Below are positions 8,240 through 16,169 of a stretch of 64,000 bases of DNA, piece after piece (position 1 is the first letter of the stretch; every line of letters begins with the position of its first letter). The DNA is from Kribbella soli (GTDB taxonomy: Bacteria; Actinomycetota; Actinomycetes; Propionibacteriales; Kribbellaceae): the NCBI RefSeq assembly GCF_004331345.1, contig NZ_SJJZ01000004.1:124001-188000 (forward strand), in the 5' to 3' direction. Position numbers and translations under genes: made by a program. Under the pieces are notes generated by a model. The model saw only the letters and a program-made list of their open reading frames with translations, had not been told where the DNA came from and made no database searches.

Positions 8240-8289
8240 TTGGTGAGGATGACAAGAGGAATCCTCAGAGACAGCCAGAGGTGGTCGCG

Positions 8290-8847
8290 ATGCCCGCCCA
8301 GGCAGTGACGTCCGAAGCCGCGATCGTGGCGTCCGCTCGGCGGCTGCTCGAGGAGCGGGGCGCAGCCGCCCTGACCATGCGCGCCATCGCGGCCGAGGTC
8401 GGCGTGAAGAGTCCCTCGCTCTACAAGCGGGTCCGGGACCGCTATCACGTCATCGGGCTCGTGCTCGACCAGGTGGCCGACGAGCTGACCGACCTCCTGG
8501 ACGCCGCCGCCTCGACCGGCAACCCGATGACCGACCTGCGGGCGATGACCTCGGCCTACCGCCGGTTCGCACTCGCGAACCCGGCGACCTACGGCCTGAT
8601 GTTCAACTCCGACCCGCTGATCGGCGGCGCGGAGGTGCGGTCACGACGCACGAGCACGACCCTGCTGGACCGGATGGAGCTGCTGGCGGGAGCCGACGAC
8701 GCGCTGCCGTCAGCACGCATGCTCGTCGCCTGGGCACACGGCTTCATCACGATGGAGCTCGCCGGCGCGTTCCGCCTCGGCGGCGACGTCGACGCCGCCT
8801 GGGACTTCGGCCTGTCGCGCGTGCTGTCCGCCCTCGCGATCGACTGA
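8290..8847 (+). CDS. TetR/AcrR regulator with WHG-type C-terminal domain
   Basis: A 185-residue regulator. The N-terminal HTH is at about residues 8-50 (IVASARRLLEERGAAALTMRAIAAEVGVKSPSLYKRVRDRY). The C-terminal ligand domain carries WAHGFITMELAGAF, the Trp-His-Gly motif that names this branch. The ATG at 8290 is taken as the start; an in-frame GTG three codons upstream is possible. It is divergent from the MBL hydrolase, with a perfect operator in the gap, so its inducer may be the hydrolase substrate (inference). Confidence 0.87.
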   Translation: MPAQAVTSEAAIVASARRLLEERGAAALTMRAIAAEVGVKSPSLYKRVRDRYHVIGLVLDQVADELTDLLDAAASTGNPMTDLRAMTSAYRRFALANPATYGLMFNSDPLIGGAEVRSRRTSTTLLDRMELLAGADDALPSARMLVAWAHGFITMELAGAFRLGGDVDAAWDFGLSRVLSALAID

Positions 8848-8864
8848 GGGGTTCCGCAAACCCC
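8848..8864 (+). terminator. Short hairpin after TetR gene
   Basis: GGGGTT and AACCCC pair around CCGCA directly after the TetR stop codon. There is no run of T, as usual for actinobacterial terminators. The stem is only 6 bp, so the call is moderate. Confidence 0.45.
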
Positions 8865-8906
8865 TTGGGAGCTGCCCACCGGGCGTTCTGAGCTCAGCCT
8901 GAAAGT

Positions 8907-9033
8907 GAGTGGAAAGCGAGTGGAAAGGTTCGCTGGGTAGCTTCGCGGTGTCACTGCACGGACTCACACACCGTGGCCGACTGACGGGCCGTCACCATCC
9001 TGGGGCGCCGCGACGAGGGGAGTGGCGCCCCAG
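8907..9033 (+). promoter_or_regulatory. Leader of the lyase gene: paired direct repeats and hairpin
   Basis: GAGTGGAAAG occurs twice (8907-8916, 8918-8927), 11 bases apart, placing both on one face of the helix as in tandem activator or repressor sites. Further down, CTGGGGCGCC (9000-9009) and GGCGCCCCAG (9024-9033) form a 10-bp perfect stem with a 14-base loop. This ends 20 bases before the Shine-Dalgarno of the lyase gene. No regulator gene is adjacent. Confidence 0.5.
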
Positions 9034-9067
9034 TCCGCCGTCGTTGAACTACTGGGGAGATCGTTGT

Positions 9068-11821
9068 ATGCGTACCAGTTTGCGGGCGACCGTCGTCGCT
9101 GCCGCCACCGCGTTGATGGTGCTCGCCGGGACTTTTGGTGCCCGCGACGCCTCGACCGCTGAGAACCTGTCCGACGCGGAGTTCTTCAGGCTCCTCGACT
9201 ACGGCGTGGCCGGATTGGGCCAGGTCCAGGCCGCCGTACAGAAAGGTGACTACGCCGCGGCCAAGCGTGAGCTGCTCGCCTACTACCGGGCGCGTCCAGC
9301 CAACGATGCCGGGAAGTTCACGCACAAGGACTGGCCCGGTGTTCTCGAGTTGACGCCCGACCACATCTGGACGCTGGGCTCCGGCGAGGCCTACCTGACC
9401 ACGGCGCGTTTCGGCACCCAGGAGGCAGCGGTCAGCGCTGATGTCACCTCCGCCATCACGGGCAGAACCGCCGGCTTCCTGCTGATGGCGCGGATCAAGG
9501 ATCCGGTCACGGTCGTCGTCAACAGCCGCGAGAAGGCCTCGGGCAAGCCGGCGTTGCGGCTGACGCTCGACGACGGGTCGGTGCGGACGCTCAACCCCAC
9601 AGCCGACACGTACATCAAGGCAGGTGCCGACGCTGGTACGGCGTACGGCGCCAAGGACCAGCTCCAGGTCCGGGATCAAGGCGCTGGTCCGTTCACGGCC
9701 GAGACCCGGAAGGCCTTCCTGCAGTTCGACCTGACCGGCGTCTCCGGTGTGCGCAACGCGACACTGACGCTGACCGGGCGGGCGGACGCGGCCAAGGACG
9801 TCATGGTGTTCAGCAACTCCGAGACGTTCGTGGAGAGCACCCGCACCTGGAAGAACACCGTGCAGAACACGTATTCCTGGCAGGGCGACCCCGGCGGCTT
9901 CGACTGGCTGCTGCCGACCGGCGCCGACAAGGAGTACTGGTACCAGTTGGCGCGCTTCTTCTTCGCCGGTCCGCTGGCCACGGCGTACCAGAAGACCGCC
10001 GACGAGAAGTACGCCGATGCGCTGATCGGCACCATGACCGACTTCATCTCCGATGCCGACGGGTACGGCACCGAGTACGGCGCGGGCTCGTATCCACGCA
10101 GCCTGGACACCGCGCGGCGGCTGGACAACTGGACGGCGGCGTACGAGATCCTGCGCACCAGCCCCTCGCTGGACGCAGAGGAGAATGTCCAGATCCTGAA
10201 GACGATGTACCGATCGGGCCTGCACCTGCAGGGCAACGTCCACGACAGCCCGAACTGGATGCAGACCCAGAAGATCTCGCTGCTGCACGCCGCCGTCTAC
10301 CTACCGGAGTTCACCGCGGCCGCGGGCTGGCGGACCAACGCGGCCGACTTCCTGGCCGCTCAGCTGAACGACTCGACCTACCCCGACGGCGGGTACCGGG
10401 AGGCGACCAGCGGCTACGCCCGCGGGTACGTCGCGCAGTACGTCGACCTCGTCGAGTTCATGAAGCAGCACGGGATCGCCTTCCCCGCGACCGAGAAGCT
10501 CCGCGCACTCGGCCACTTCCTGATGGACCAGACGCTCCCGAACGGCTACACCGCGAACTACGGCGACAGCGGCAGCGACGACCAGCGCTCGATCCTGCGC
10601 CGGCTCGGCGAGCTGCTCGGCGACCAGGAACTGATCTACGTCGGTACGTCGGGGAAAGCCGGCACGAAACCCCAGCACGTCGCGGCGCGGTACCCGGACA
10701 CCCGGGTGGCAGTGTCCCGCTCGGGCTGGTCGGCGGCCGATTCCTACCTGCGGTACAACATCGATCGCGGCCCGCACAGCCACCCTGATGAACTGTCGCT
10801 CGTCACCTACGCACACGGCCGCGAGTTGCTGGTCGACCCGGGCACTTACTCCTACAGCTCGGACCCGCGATCGGACTGGCTGCGCAAGACCACCGAGGCC
10901 CACAACACCGTCGAGGTCGACAACCTCCCGCAGAACAACACAGCCGCCGGGGAGATCACCCATTTCGTCAGCAACCCTGCGTTCGACCTGATCAGCGGGA
11001 ACACCGACGCGTCCGCCAAGGCTTGGCACGCGAGGTCTGTGCTCACGCTGCGCTCGGGGGTGTCGCTGGTGTCCGATCAGCTCAAGCCGCGCGACACCGC
11101 AACGCATCGCTACGAGCAGAACTGGCACTTCCTGCCGGACGCGAATCCCGTGCAAGCCGCCACCTCCAAAGCAGCGGTCACCAAGTTCGCCTCCGGTGCG
11201 AACCTGACCGTCGTCCCGGCTGATCCCGAGAAGCTCACAGCCCAGGTGCGCAACGGGTACTACTCGCCCGCGTTCTATCACGTGAGTGACGCGAAGTACG
11301 CCTCGTATGTCAAGCAGGGCAAGGGAAACGCCACGTTCGACACACTGCTGCTACCGGCGCCGGCGGCTGCCGATGACGCCGTACGGATCAATCGGCTGGC
11401 GGTCGGGACACTGACGCCGGATCTCGCGACGGCACTGGACATCCGGTACGGCGACGGTGGCCGGGGCACGTACTACAAGTCGTGGGCCTCGAAGGCCGCC
11501 CGCTCGTTCGGGTCGTACAGCTTCGACGGGAAGATGCTGTACGTCCAGGAAGGAGCCGTCCAGTCGTTGGTCATGTACGACGGATCGTCGGTCAAGCGAG
11601 CCGGCAAGGTTCTGCTCACCTCGCCGGTCACGGTGAACGATGTCGCGGCCACGTACGCCGGTTCCACGCTGCGTGTCGACGGCCGCGGGCTCACGGCCTC
11701 GACCGATCCGGCGAAGGCGATCGGCATCGCCGCTCCGAACGCCACAGAGGTGCTGCTCAACGGCATCCGCGTCACCTTCTCCCGCACCGGCGACCTCGTC
11801 TACGCGGCGGCAGCGCCCTGA
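9068..11821 (+). CDS. Secreted heparinase II/III-family polysaccharide lyase with inserted carbohydrate-binding module
   Basis: A 917-residue exported enzyme. Residues 1-31 are a signal peptide (AAATALMVLAGTFGARDASTA). Residues about 170-280 look like a DNRLRE/CBM96-type module (PTADTYIKAG... QLQVRDQG... FLQFDLTGVSG). An alpha/alpha-toroid lyase domain follows, with NWMQTQKI and GGYREATSGY. A heparinase II/III C-terminal beta-domain begins around RGPHSHPDELSLVTYAHGRELLVDPGTY, which carries the expected His. Enzymes of this type cleave uronic-acid polysaccharides such as alginate or heparin by beta-elimination; the exact substrate is unknown. Start: ATG 9068 with GGGGAGA 7 bases upstream. Confidence 0.87.
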   Translation: MRTSLRATVVAAATALMVLAGTFGARDASTAENLSDAEFFRLLDYGVAGLGQVQAAVQKGDYAAAKRELLAYYRARPANDAGKFTHKDWPGVLELTPDHIWTLGSGEAYLTTARFGTQEAAVSADVTSAITGRTAGFLLMARIKDPVTVVVNSREKASGKPALRLTLDDGSVRTLNPTADTYIKAGADAGTAYGAKDQLQVRDQGAGPFTAETRKAFLQFDLTGVSGVRNATLTLTGRADAAKDVMVFSNSETFVESTRTWKNTVQNTYSWQGDPGGFDWLLPTGADKEYWYQLARFFFAGPLATAYQKTADEKYADALIGTMTDFISDADGYGTEYGAGSYPRSLDTARRLDNWTAAYEILRTSPSLDAEENVQILKTMYRSGLHLQGNVHDSPNWMQTQKISLLHAAVYLPEFTAAAGWRTNAADFLAAQLNDSTYPDGGYREATSGYARGYVAQYVDLVEFMKQHGIAFPATEKLRALGHFLMDQTLPNGYTANYGDSGSDDQRSILRRLGELLGDQELIYVGTSGKAGTKPQHVAARYPDTRVAVSRSGWSAADSYLRYNIDRGPHSHPDELSLVTYAHGRELLVDPGTYSYSSDPRSDWLRKTTEAHNTVEVDNLPQNNTAAGEITHFVSNPAFDLISGNTDASAKAWHARSVLTLRSGVSLVSDQLKPRDTATHRYEQNWHFLPDANPVQAATSKAAVTKFASGANLTVVPADPEKLTAQVRNGYYSPAFYHVSDAKYASYVKQGKGNATFDTLLLPAPAAADDAVRINRLAVGTLTPDLATALDIRYGDGGRGTYYKSWASKAARSFGSYSFDGKMLYVQEGAVQSLVMYDGSSVKRAGKVLLTSPVTVNDVAATYAGSTLRVDGRGLTASTDPAKAIGIAAPNATEVLLNGIRVTFSRTGDLVYAAAAP

Positions 11822-11883
11822 GGCAGCAGACGTAGGGCAGTTGCTGATCACGAGCAGCTTGTAAACAAAACGGCCCTGACCGG

Positions 11884-11914
11884 CATCGTGCACGTAAAGG
11901 GGTGGTGCACGATG
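11884..11914 (+). promoter_or_regulatory. Hairpin enclosing the Shine-Dalgarno and start codon
   Basis: CATCGTGCAC (11884-11893) and GTGCACGATG (11905-11914) are perfectly complementary over 10 bases. The 11-base loop holds AAGGGG, and the last three bases of the stem are the ATG start codon itself. In RNA this would lock the start codon while showing the ribosome site in the loop, a layout suited to translational control. Confidence 0.6.
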
Positions 11915-12802
11915 TTCAAGGCAATTGGTACGGCGGCTGTGCTGGTGGCAGGAAGCCTGCTACCTGGTACGGCGATGGCAGCGGGGAGCTCGATCTGCGG
12001 GATGGGACTGGGGTCGGTGACTTCCGGAGGTGACCACCGGGAACAGCCGATCACCGCAACCGTGCCGCCCAGCGCCGGCGAAAACGCCCTCGTAGCGAGC
12101 AGCGTCTACGCACCCGGGCAGGTGCGGACCAGTAGCACGTTTGTCGGCGAGGCCGACCCGGACGTCGGAATCATCGTCGACGGCTTCGTCCTCATCGGCG
12201 ACGGGCTGTACCGGACCTCCTATGACGGGAACAGCGTTCAGGACGGCAATCCGGGGAATCGGATCGGCGGTGGCTGGGGAGCCTTCGTCGCGCTGGAGCA
12301 GTCGCAGTACCAAGGCCCGAACGACGCCAACATGACCCGCTGGAACACCTACGGGCTCCGCAGCGACGGCACCCTGTTCCGCTGGACCCTCGACGCCAAA
12401 GGCGTCTGGCGGAGCAAGGCTTCCGCACCCGGATTCGCCGCGGTGAAGTCGATGGTGCTGATCAGTCAGACCAAGACCTACGACACCTTCCTCGCCAACA
12501 CGCGCGGCGGTGCCCTGTACACCATCCACATTCCGACCAGCGCGCCGATGAAACCGGTCGTCAAGCAGGTCCGCAGCTCGACCTGGCAGGGCTTCGAAAC
12601 AATGGTCGCGCAACAGTGCGGACAGTACGGCACCGTTCTGCTCGGCATCGACAAGGACACCGACACCGCCTACCTGTACGCCGTCGGCCACGCCAACGGA
12701 ACTACCACGGTCATCCAATCCCGCGGCAAGGTCCCGGCCACCCTCACCGAAAACATCTACTTCCGCTGGCTGGTCCCCAACGGCCCCCTCAACGGCGAAT
12801 GA
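11912..12802 (+). CDS. Secreted protein of an unrecognised repeated family, copy 1
   Basis: A 296-residue exported protein with a signal peptide (AVLVAGSLLPGTAMAAG). It shares with the genes at 13042 and 21773 a Cys-bearing N-terminal block (LGSVTSGGDHRE), GGGWGAFVALE, YGLRSDGTLFRW, SAPGFAAVKSM, YDTFLANTRGGALYTIHIP, PMKPVV, a Cys in QQCGQYG, and VIQSRGKVP. The DGTLFRW, GALYTIHIP and TAYLYAVGH elements recur at regular spacing, as in beta-propeller or tachylectin-like folds (inference). The two conserved cysteines could form a disulphide. I do not know a described family that matches. The start codon lies in a hairpin. It follows the polysaccharide lyase gene by 90 bases on the same strand. 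Confidence 0.85.
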   Translation: MFKAIGTAAVLVAGSLLPGTAMAAGSSICGMGLGSVTSGGDHREQPITATVPPSAGENALVASSVYAPGQVRTSSTFVGEADPDVGIIVDGFVLIGDGLYRTSYDGNSVQDGNPGNRIGGGWGAFVALEQSQYQGPNDANMTRWNTYGLRSDGTLFRWTLDAKGVWRSKASAPGFAAVKSMVLISQTKTYDTFLANTRGGALYTIHIPTSAPMKPVVKQVRSSTWQGFETMVAQQCGQYGTVLLGIDKDTDTAYLYAVGHANGTTTVIQSRGKVPATLTENIYFRWLVPNGPLNGE

Positions 12803-12827
12803 AAAGGACTAGTGTTCTGAGAACGTG

Positions 12828-12913
12828 TCAGCCGAGGCCCTTCAGCAACTGCCGGGCCATGACGATGCGTTGGACCTGGTTGGTGCCTTCGTAGATCTGC
12901 GTGATTTTGGCGT
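12828..12913 (-). pseudogene. Broken 3' end of an acyl-CoA dehydrogenase gene
   Basis: Read on the minus strand, this encodes AKITQIYEGTNQVQRIVMAR followed by QLLKGLG and a TGA stop. It is the same C-terminal end, including the catalytic-Glu loop YEGTNQ, as the intact acyl-CoA dehydrogenase whose gene ends at 14882. Aligned bases differ at about 10 of 83 positions. Homology stops abruptly at 12913. It has no start and cannot make a functional enzyme; it is a relic of duplication or recombination. Confidence 0.85.
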
Positions 12914-12921
12914 GGCTTGCA

Positions 12922-12952
12922 GGCCAGATCGGCGCTGTCCGCCGATCTGGCC
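12922..12952. terminator. Perfect 13-bp hairpin between convergent genes
   Basis: GGCCAGATCGGCG and CGCCGATCTGGCC pair perfectly around a 5-base loop (CTGTC). It lies between two convergent members of the secreted family (ends at 12802 and 13042), so it may terminate both. It directly follows the dehydrogenase relic and could also be the scar of a mobile event. No T-run follows. Confidence 0.6.
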
Positions 12953-13041
12953 CGTGACCTGCACTTTCATGCTCACCGGTTTCCGTCGCTGATCGAGGTT
13001 TGTCAGCGTCCCACGGAGCAGCGACGGAGCAGCGCCCTATG

Positions 13042-13938
13042 TCACTCGCCGAAGAGTTGCTCGTCCAGGCGGGTCATGTGAAAGTAGACCGGGTCGGTGA
13101 AGATGGTGGTTACCTCGCCCCGGCTCTGGATAACCGTCGCGAGTCCGTTCGCGTGGCCGACGGCGTACAGATGACCTTTCCCCGTCTGCTTGTCGAGACC
13201 GAATAGCAGCGTTCCGTACTGGCCGCACTTGGCGGCGACCATCGTCTCGAAGTTCTGCCAGGTCGAGCGGCGGACGAGCCTGACGACAGGCTTCATCGGT
13301 GAGGTCGTAGGGATGTGGATCGTGTACAGCGCCCCACCACGGGTGTTGGCCAGGAACGTGTCATACGTCCGAGTCTTGCTGATCAGAGCCATCGACTTGA
13401 CCGCCGCGAACCCCGGGGCCGACGTCTTGTGCTGCCAGCCGCCTTCCCATCGGAACAGCGTGCCGTCGCCGCGCAGCCCGTAGATTTCGGTACGCCGAAA
13501 TCCGTCGGACGCTTGGTAGTACGACTTCTCAAGCGCCGTGAAGCTCGCCCAACCACCGCCTACGCGACGGAGGCTGCCCTCGACAACCTGGCCGCCTTCC
13601 ATCCTGTAGGCGCTGTCGTAGGCCGCGTCCCCCATGACGACCTCGCTGGACACCTCGGCGTCTCCATAGTCCGGATCGACGTACACGCTCGCCGCGCTGC
13701 TGAGCCTGACTTGCCCATCGGGAAACACATCCTTGGCCAGGACGTACGTCCCGCCGGTGGGAGGCACAGTCGCTGTGACCGATCCACGAGCGTGGTCACC
13801 GCCCGGCGTCACAGACCCAAGCCCCACCCAACAGGTATCTGTCGTCGCATCCGGGCCGGCTGCCGCTGGTCCGGACACCACACCTGCGGCCAAGACAACA
13901 ACTCCGAGTACGCCGATCATCCGCGTGCATTTCATCAT
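13042..13938 (-). CDS. Secreted protein of an unrecognised repeated family, copy 2
   Basis: A 298-residue exported protein with signal peptide (GVLGVVVLAAGVVSGPAAAG). It has the family blocks LGSVTPGGDHA, GGGWASFTALE, YGLRGDGTLFRW, SAPGFAAVKSM, YDTFLANTRGGALYTIHIP and KCGQYG. The first conserved Cys precedes WVGLGSVT, the second is in KCGQYG. Start: ATG 13938 with AGGGGG 7 bases upstream; a second Met follows directly. Unlike copy 1, no stem hiding the start codon is evident. It is convergent with copy 1 and flanked by rearranged DNA. Function unknown. Confidence 0.85.
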   Translation of the reverse strand: MMKCTRMIGVLGVVVLAAGVVSGPAAAGPDATTDTCWVGLGSVTPGGDHARGSVTATVPPTGGTYVLAKDVFPDGQVRLSSAASVYVDPDYGDAEVSSEVVMGDAAYDSAYRMEGGQVVEGSLRRVGGGWASFTALEKSYYQASDGFRRTEIYGLRGDGTLFRWEGGWQHKTSAPGFAAVKSMALISKTRTYDTFLANTRGGALYTIHIPTTSPMKPVVRLVRRSTWQNFETMVAAKCGQYGTLLFGLDKQTGKGHLYAVGHANGLATVIQSRGEVTTIFTDPVYFHMTRLDEQLFGE

Positions 13939-14230
13939 GTCGAATCCCCCTGGTTCCGCATCGAACCCAGCAACGCACCTATCACGAGGTACCGGCCCGG
14001 GCCCTGGCGGAGATGGCTACGCCAGGACCCGAGTCCCGCGATGAACTGGCCCCTCAGGCAGCACCCCTCTGCACCGCCCAACCAAGATTCCCAAGGCACC
14101 CGCTCGCGTTCCAGGGACCGAAGACCCACACCCAGCAGGACCTTGGTCCATCTACGGACCGCCTGGCGTCACCAAATAGCGCCCTCGGGGGGCGCGTTGA
14201 TCATCGAACGCAGCCTTCCGGCCGCCGAGG
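13939..14230. other. Gene-poor stretch upstream of secreted copy 2
   Basis: About 290 bases between two minus-strand genes. Apart from the ribosome site of the secreted-family gene at its left edge, I see no supported gene or clear repeat. Short open frames here have no ribosome sites and no recognisable products. It probably holds the promoter of the gene starting at 13938. Confidence 0.5.
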
Positions 14231-14509
14231 TCACACTTCCCAGGTGCGCAACTGCGGGACCCGGGCCACCCGGCCGACCTCCAGGTCGTAGGCGAAGCCC
14301 TTGTCGAAGTCCTGGTCGTCCAGATAGCCCCGGATCGCTGTGGTGTCGGTGTACAGCCTCAAGGTGCGGCCGGAGACGACGGCACGCGTGATCATGTACG
14401 CCGCATTGCGGGGCTGACCGGTGTCATCGACGTACACGGATCGGCCGGCGAGCGTGGCGGGATCACAACCGTAGGCGGGCCAGGGCAGGTCGAGGCCGAT
14501 CTCGATCAT
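14231..14509 (-). CDS. Orphan ORF, possibly a truncated protein (92 aa)
   Basis: The frame starts at ATG 14509 and encodes MIEIGLDLPWPAYG... VYVDDTGQPRNAAYMITRAVVSGRTLRLYTDTT..., a plausible alpha/beta pattern with good charged/hydrophobic balance. The same frame is open upstream to a TAA (about 14577-14579), reading EELPVRDFTRELAEST. It may therefore be the end of a once longer protein cut by rearrangement. No strong ribosome site precedes the ATG. I do not recognise a family. Confidence 0.45.
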   Translation of the reverse strand: MIEIGLDLPWPAYGCDPATLAGRSVYVDDTGQPRNAAYMITRAVVSGRTLRLYTDTTAIRGYLDDQDFDKGFAYDLEVGRVARVPQLRTWEV

Positions 14510-14881
14510 CGTCGACTCGGCAAGCTCGCGGGTGAAGTCGCGGACGGGCAGTTCCTCGGCACCGGGGTCCAGGGCTTACCTTGATAGACACTACATGCTA
14601 TTCCTCAAGCACGCGCAGCAAACATCAGGCAGCACGAGCCGCTGTCGGAGCCGGAGCCGGAGCGAGCATCAATCGTTTGTCTTGGCCAGGAATGCATAGC
14701 CTCTCTGGACGGCTATCTCGCTGCATGCTGCGGCGCCCGGTGTGGATGCTGCCCCTCAGCGTTGGCAGCGTCCCGCAGCTAGCTGCTGAGACGATTCGGC
14801 TGCAGTCTGAGCGCCATCGGCCGAGCGTGTCAGAGTCCTTGCCTGGAAGGCAGACCATGCTACTGACGTGCGGAAACAGCC
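14510..14881. other. Non-coding, lower-GC stretch beside acyl-CoA dehydrogenase
   Basis: About 370 bases with visibly more A/T than the surroundings. A 102-codon plus-strand frame (14581-14889) has no ribosome site and an amino-acid make-up unlike a folded protein, so I do not call it. The stretch looks like degenerate or acquired DNA at the edge of the conserved gene block. Confidence 0.5.
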
Positions 14882-16045
14882 TCAGCTGATGCCCTTGAGG
14901 AGTTGGCGGGCCATGACGATGCGTTGGACTTGGTTGGTGCCTTCGTAGATCTGGGTGATCTTGGCGTCGCGCATCATGCGTTCGACCGGGTAGTCGTGGG
15001 TGTAGCCGTAGCCGCCGAGGAGCTGGACGGCGTCGGTGGTGACCGCCATCGCGACGTCGGAGGCGAAGCACTTGGCGGCGGCGCCGAAGTACGTCAGGTC
15101 GGAGTCACCGCGCTCGGAGCGGGCAGCAGCGGCGTACGTGAGCTGACGGGCGGCCTCGATCTTCATGCCCATGTCCGCGAGCATGAACTGCAGGCCCTGG
15201 AACTCGGCGATCGCCTTGCCGAACTGCTTGCGCTCCTTGACGTACCCGAGCGCGTAGTCGAGCGCGCCCTGCGCGATCCCGAGCGCCTGCGCGGCGATCG
15301 TCACGCGGGTGTGGTCGAGGGTCGCCATCGCGGTGCCGAAGCCCGTGCCCGGGTCGCCGATCAGCCGCGCGGCCGGGATCCGGACGTTGTCGAAGTACAC
15401 CTCGCGGGTCGGCGAGCCCTTGATCCCGAGCTTCTTCTCCGGGGCGCCGAACGAGACGCCCTCGTCGGACTTCTCCACCACGAAGGCGGAGATCCCCTTC
15501 GACCGGGCGTCCGGGTCCGTCACCGCGAAGACCGTGTAGAAGTCGCTGACGCCGGCGTTGGTGATCCAGCGCTTCACGCCGTTCAGCACGTAGGAGTCCC
15601 CGTCGAGCACCGCGCGGGTCTTCATCGAGACGGCGTCCGAACCGGCCTCCGGCTCGGACAGGCAGTACGAGAACATCGCGTCGCCCGCCGCGACCGGCGG
15701 CAGGTAGCGCTGCTTGACCTCGTCGGAGGCGGACAGCAGCAGCGGCAGCGAGCCGAGCTTGTTGACGGCCGGGATCAGCGAGGACGACGCGCACGCGCGG
15801 GCGACCTCCTCGATCACGATCACCGTGGCGAGAGCGTCCGCGCCGGCGCCGCCGTACTGCTCCGGGATGTGCGGCGCGTGGAAGTCCGAGGCCTTCAGCG
15901 CGTCGTACGACGCCTTCGGGAACTCGGCCAGCTCGTCCACGTCCCCGGCGTGCGGGGCGACCTTGGCGTCGCAGACGTCGCGAACGGCCTCGCGGATCGC
16001 CTGGTGCTCCTCGGACAGCGCGTACAGCTCGAATGAGTTACTCAC
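14882..16045 (-). CDS. fadE25: Acyl-CoA dehydrogenase (FadE25-like)
   Basis: A 387-residue flavoenzyme introducing a trans-2,3 double bond into acyl-CoA, passing electrons to ETF. It has the N-terminal helical domain, the acyl-CoA/FAD signatures YCLSEPEAGSDA and WITNAG, the middle beta-domain, and the C-terminal QLLGGYGYTHDYPVERMMRDAKI. The catalytic Glu is in YEGTNQ. Length is standard. The GTG start at 16045 gives a typical N-terminus; no strong ribosome site is seen. The gene heads a block (purE, purK, GtrA, PH protein, birA, accD5, accE, maf) matching the M. tuberculosis fadE25 locus, hence the symbol. A broken copy of its 3' end lies at 12828. Confidence 0.9.
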   Translation of the reverse strand: MSNSFELYALSEEHQAIREAVRDVCDAKVAPHAGDVDELAEFPKASYDALKASDFHAPHIPEQYGGAGADALATVIVIEEVARACASSSLIPAVNKLGSLPLLLSASDEVKQRYLPPVAAGDAMFSYCLSEPEAGSDAVSMKTRAVLDGDSYVLNGVKRWITNAGVSDFYTVFAVTDPDARSKGISAFVVEKSDEGVSFGAPEKKLGIKGSPTREVYFDNVRIPAARLIGDPGTGFGTAMATLDHTRVTIAAQALGIAQGALDYALGYVKERKQFGKAIAEFQGLQFMLADMGMKIEAARQLTYAAAARSERGDSDLTYFGAAAKCFASDVAMAVTTDAVQLLGGYGYTHDYPVERMMRDAKITQIYEGTNQVQRIVMARQLLKGIS

Positions 16046-16169
16046 GAGTCACACAGTACGACGAACATCTCGCCGACGGAGGACGTCGTACGCCGAAAGT
16101 GAGCAAGAGCGCACTCTCCAGACATGAGCCGATAACCGGCTGATAACCACGATGGGTAGAGTCCCGGAC

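Noticed and set aside
12178..13483. Long overlapping frames on the opposite strand of the secreted-family genes
   Set aside because: They are high-GC shadow frames rich in Arg, Gly and Pro with no ribosome sites; the true frames have signal peptides and conserved blocks shared by three copies.
14581..14889. Plus-strand 102-codon frame beside the acyl-CoA dehydrogenase
   Set aside because: No ribosome site, unusual composition, and it ends inside the dehydrogenase stop region; looks like chance in lower-GC DNA.
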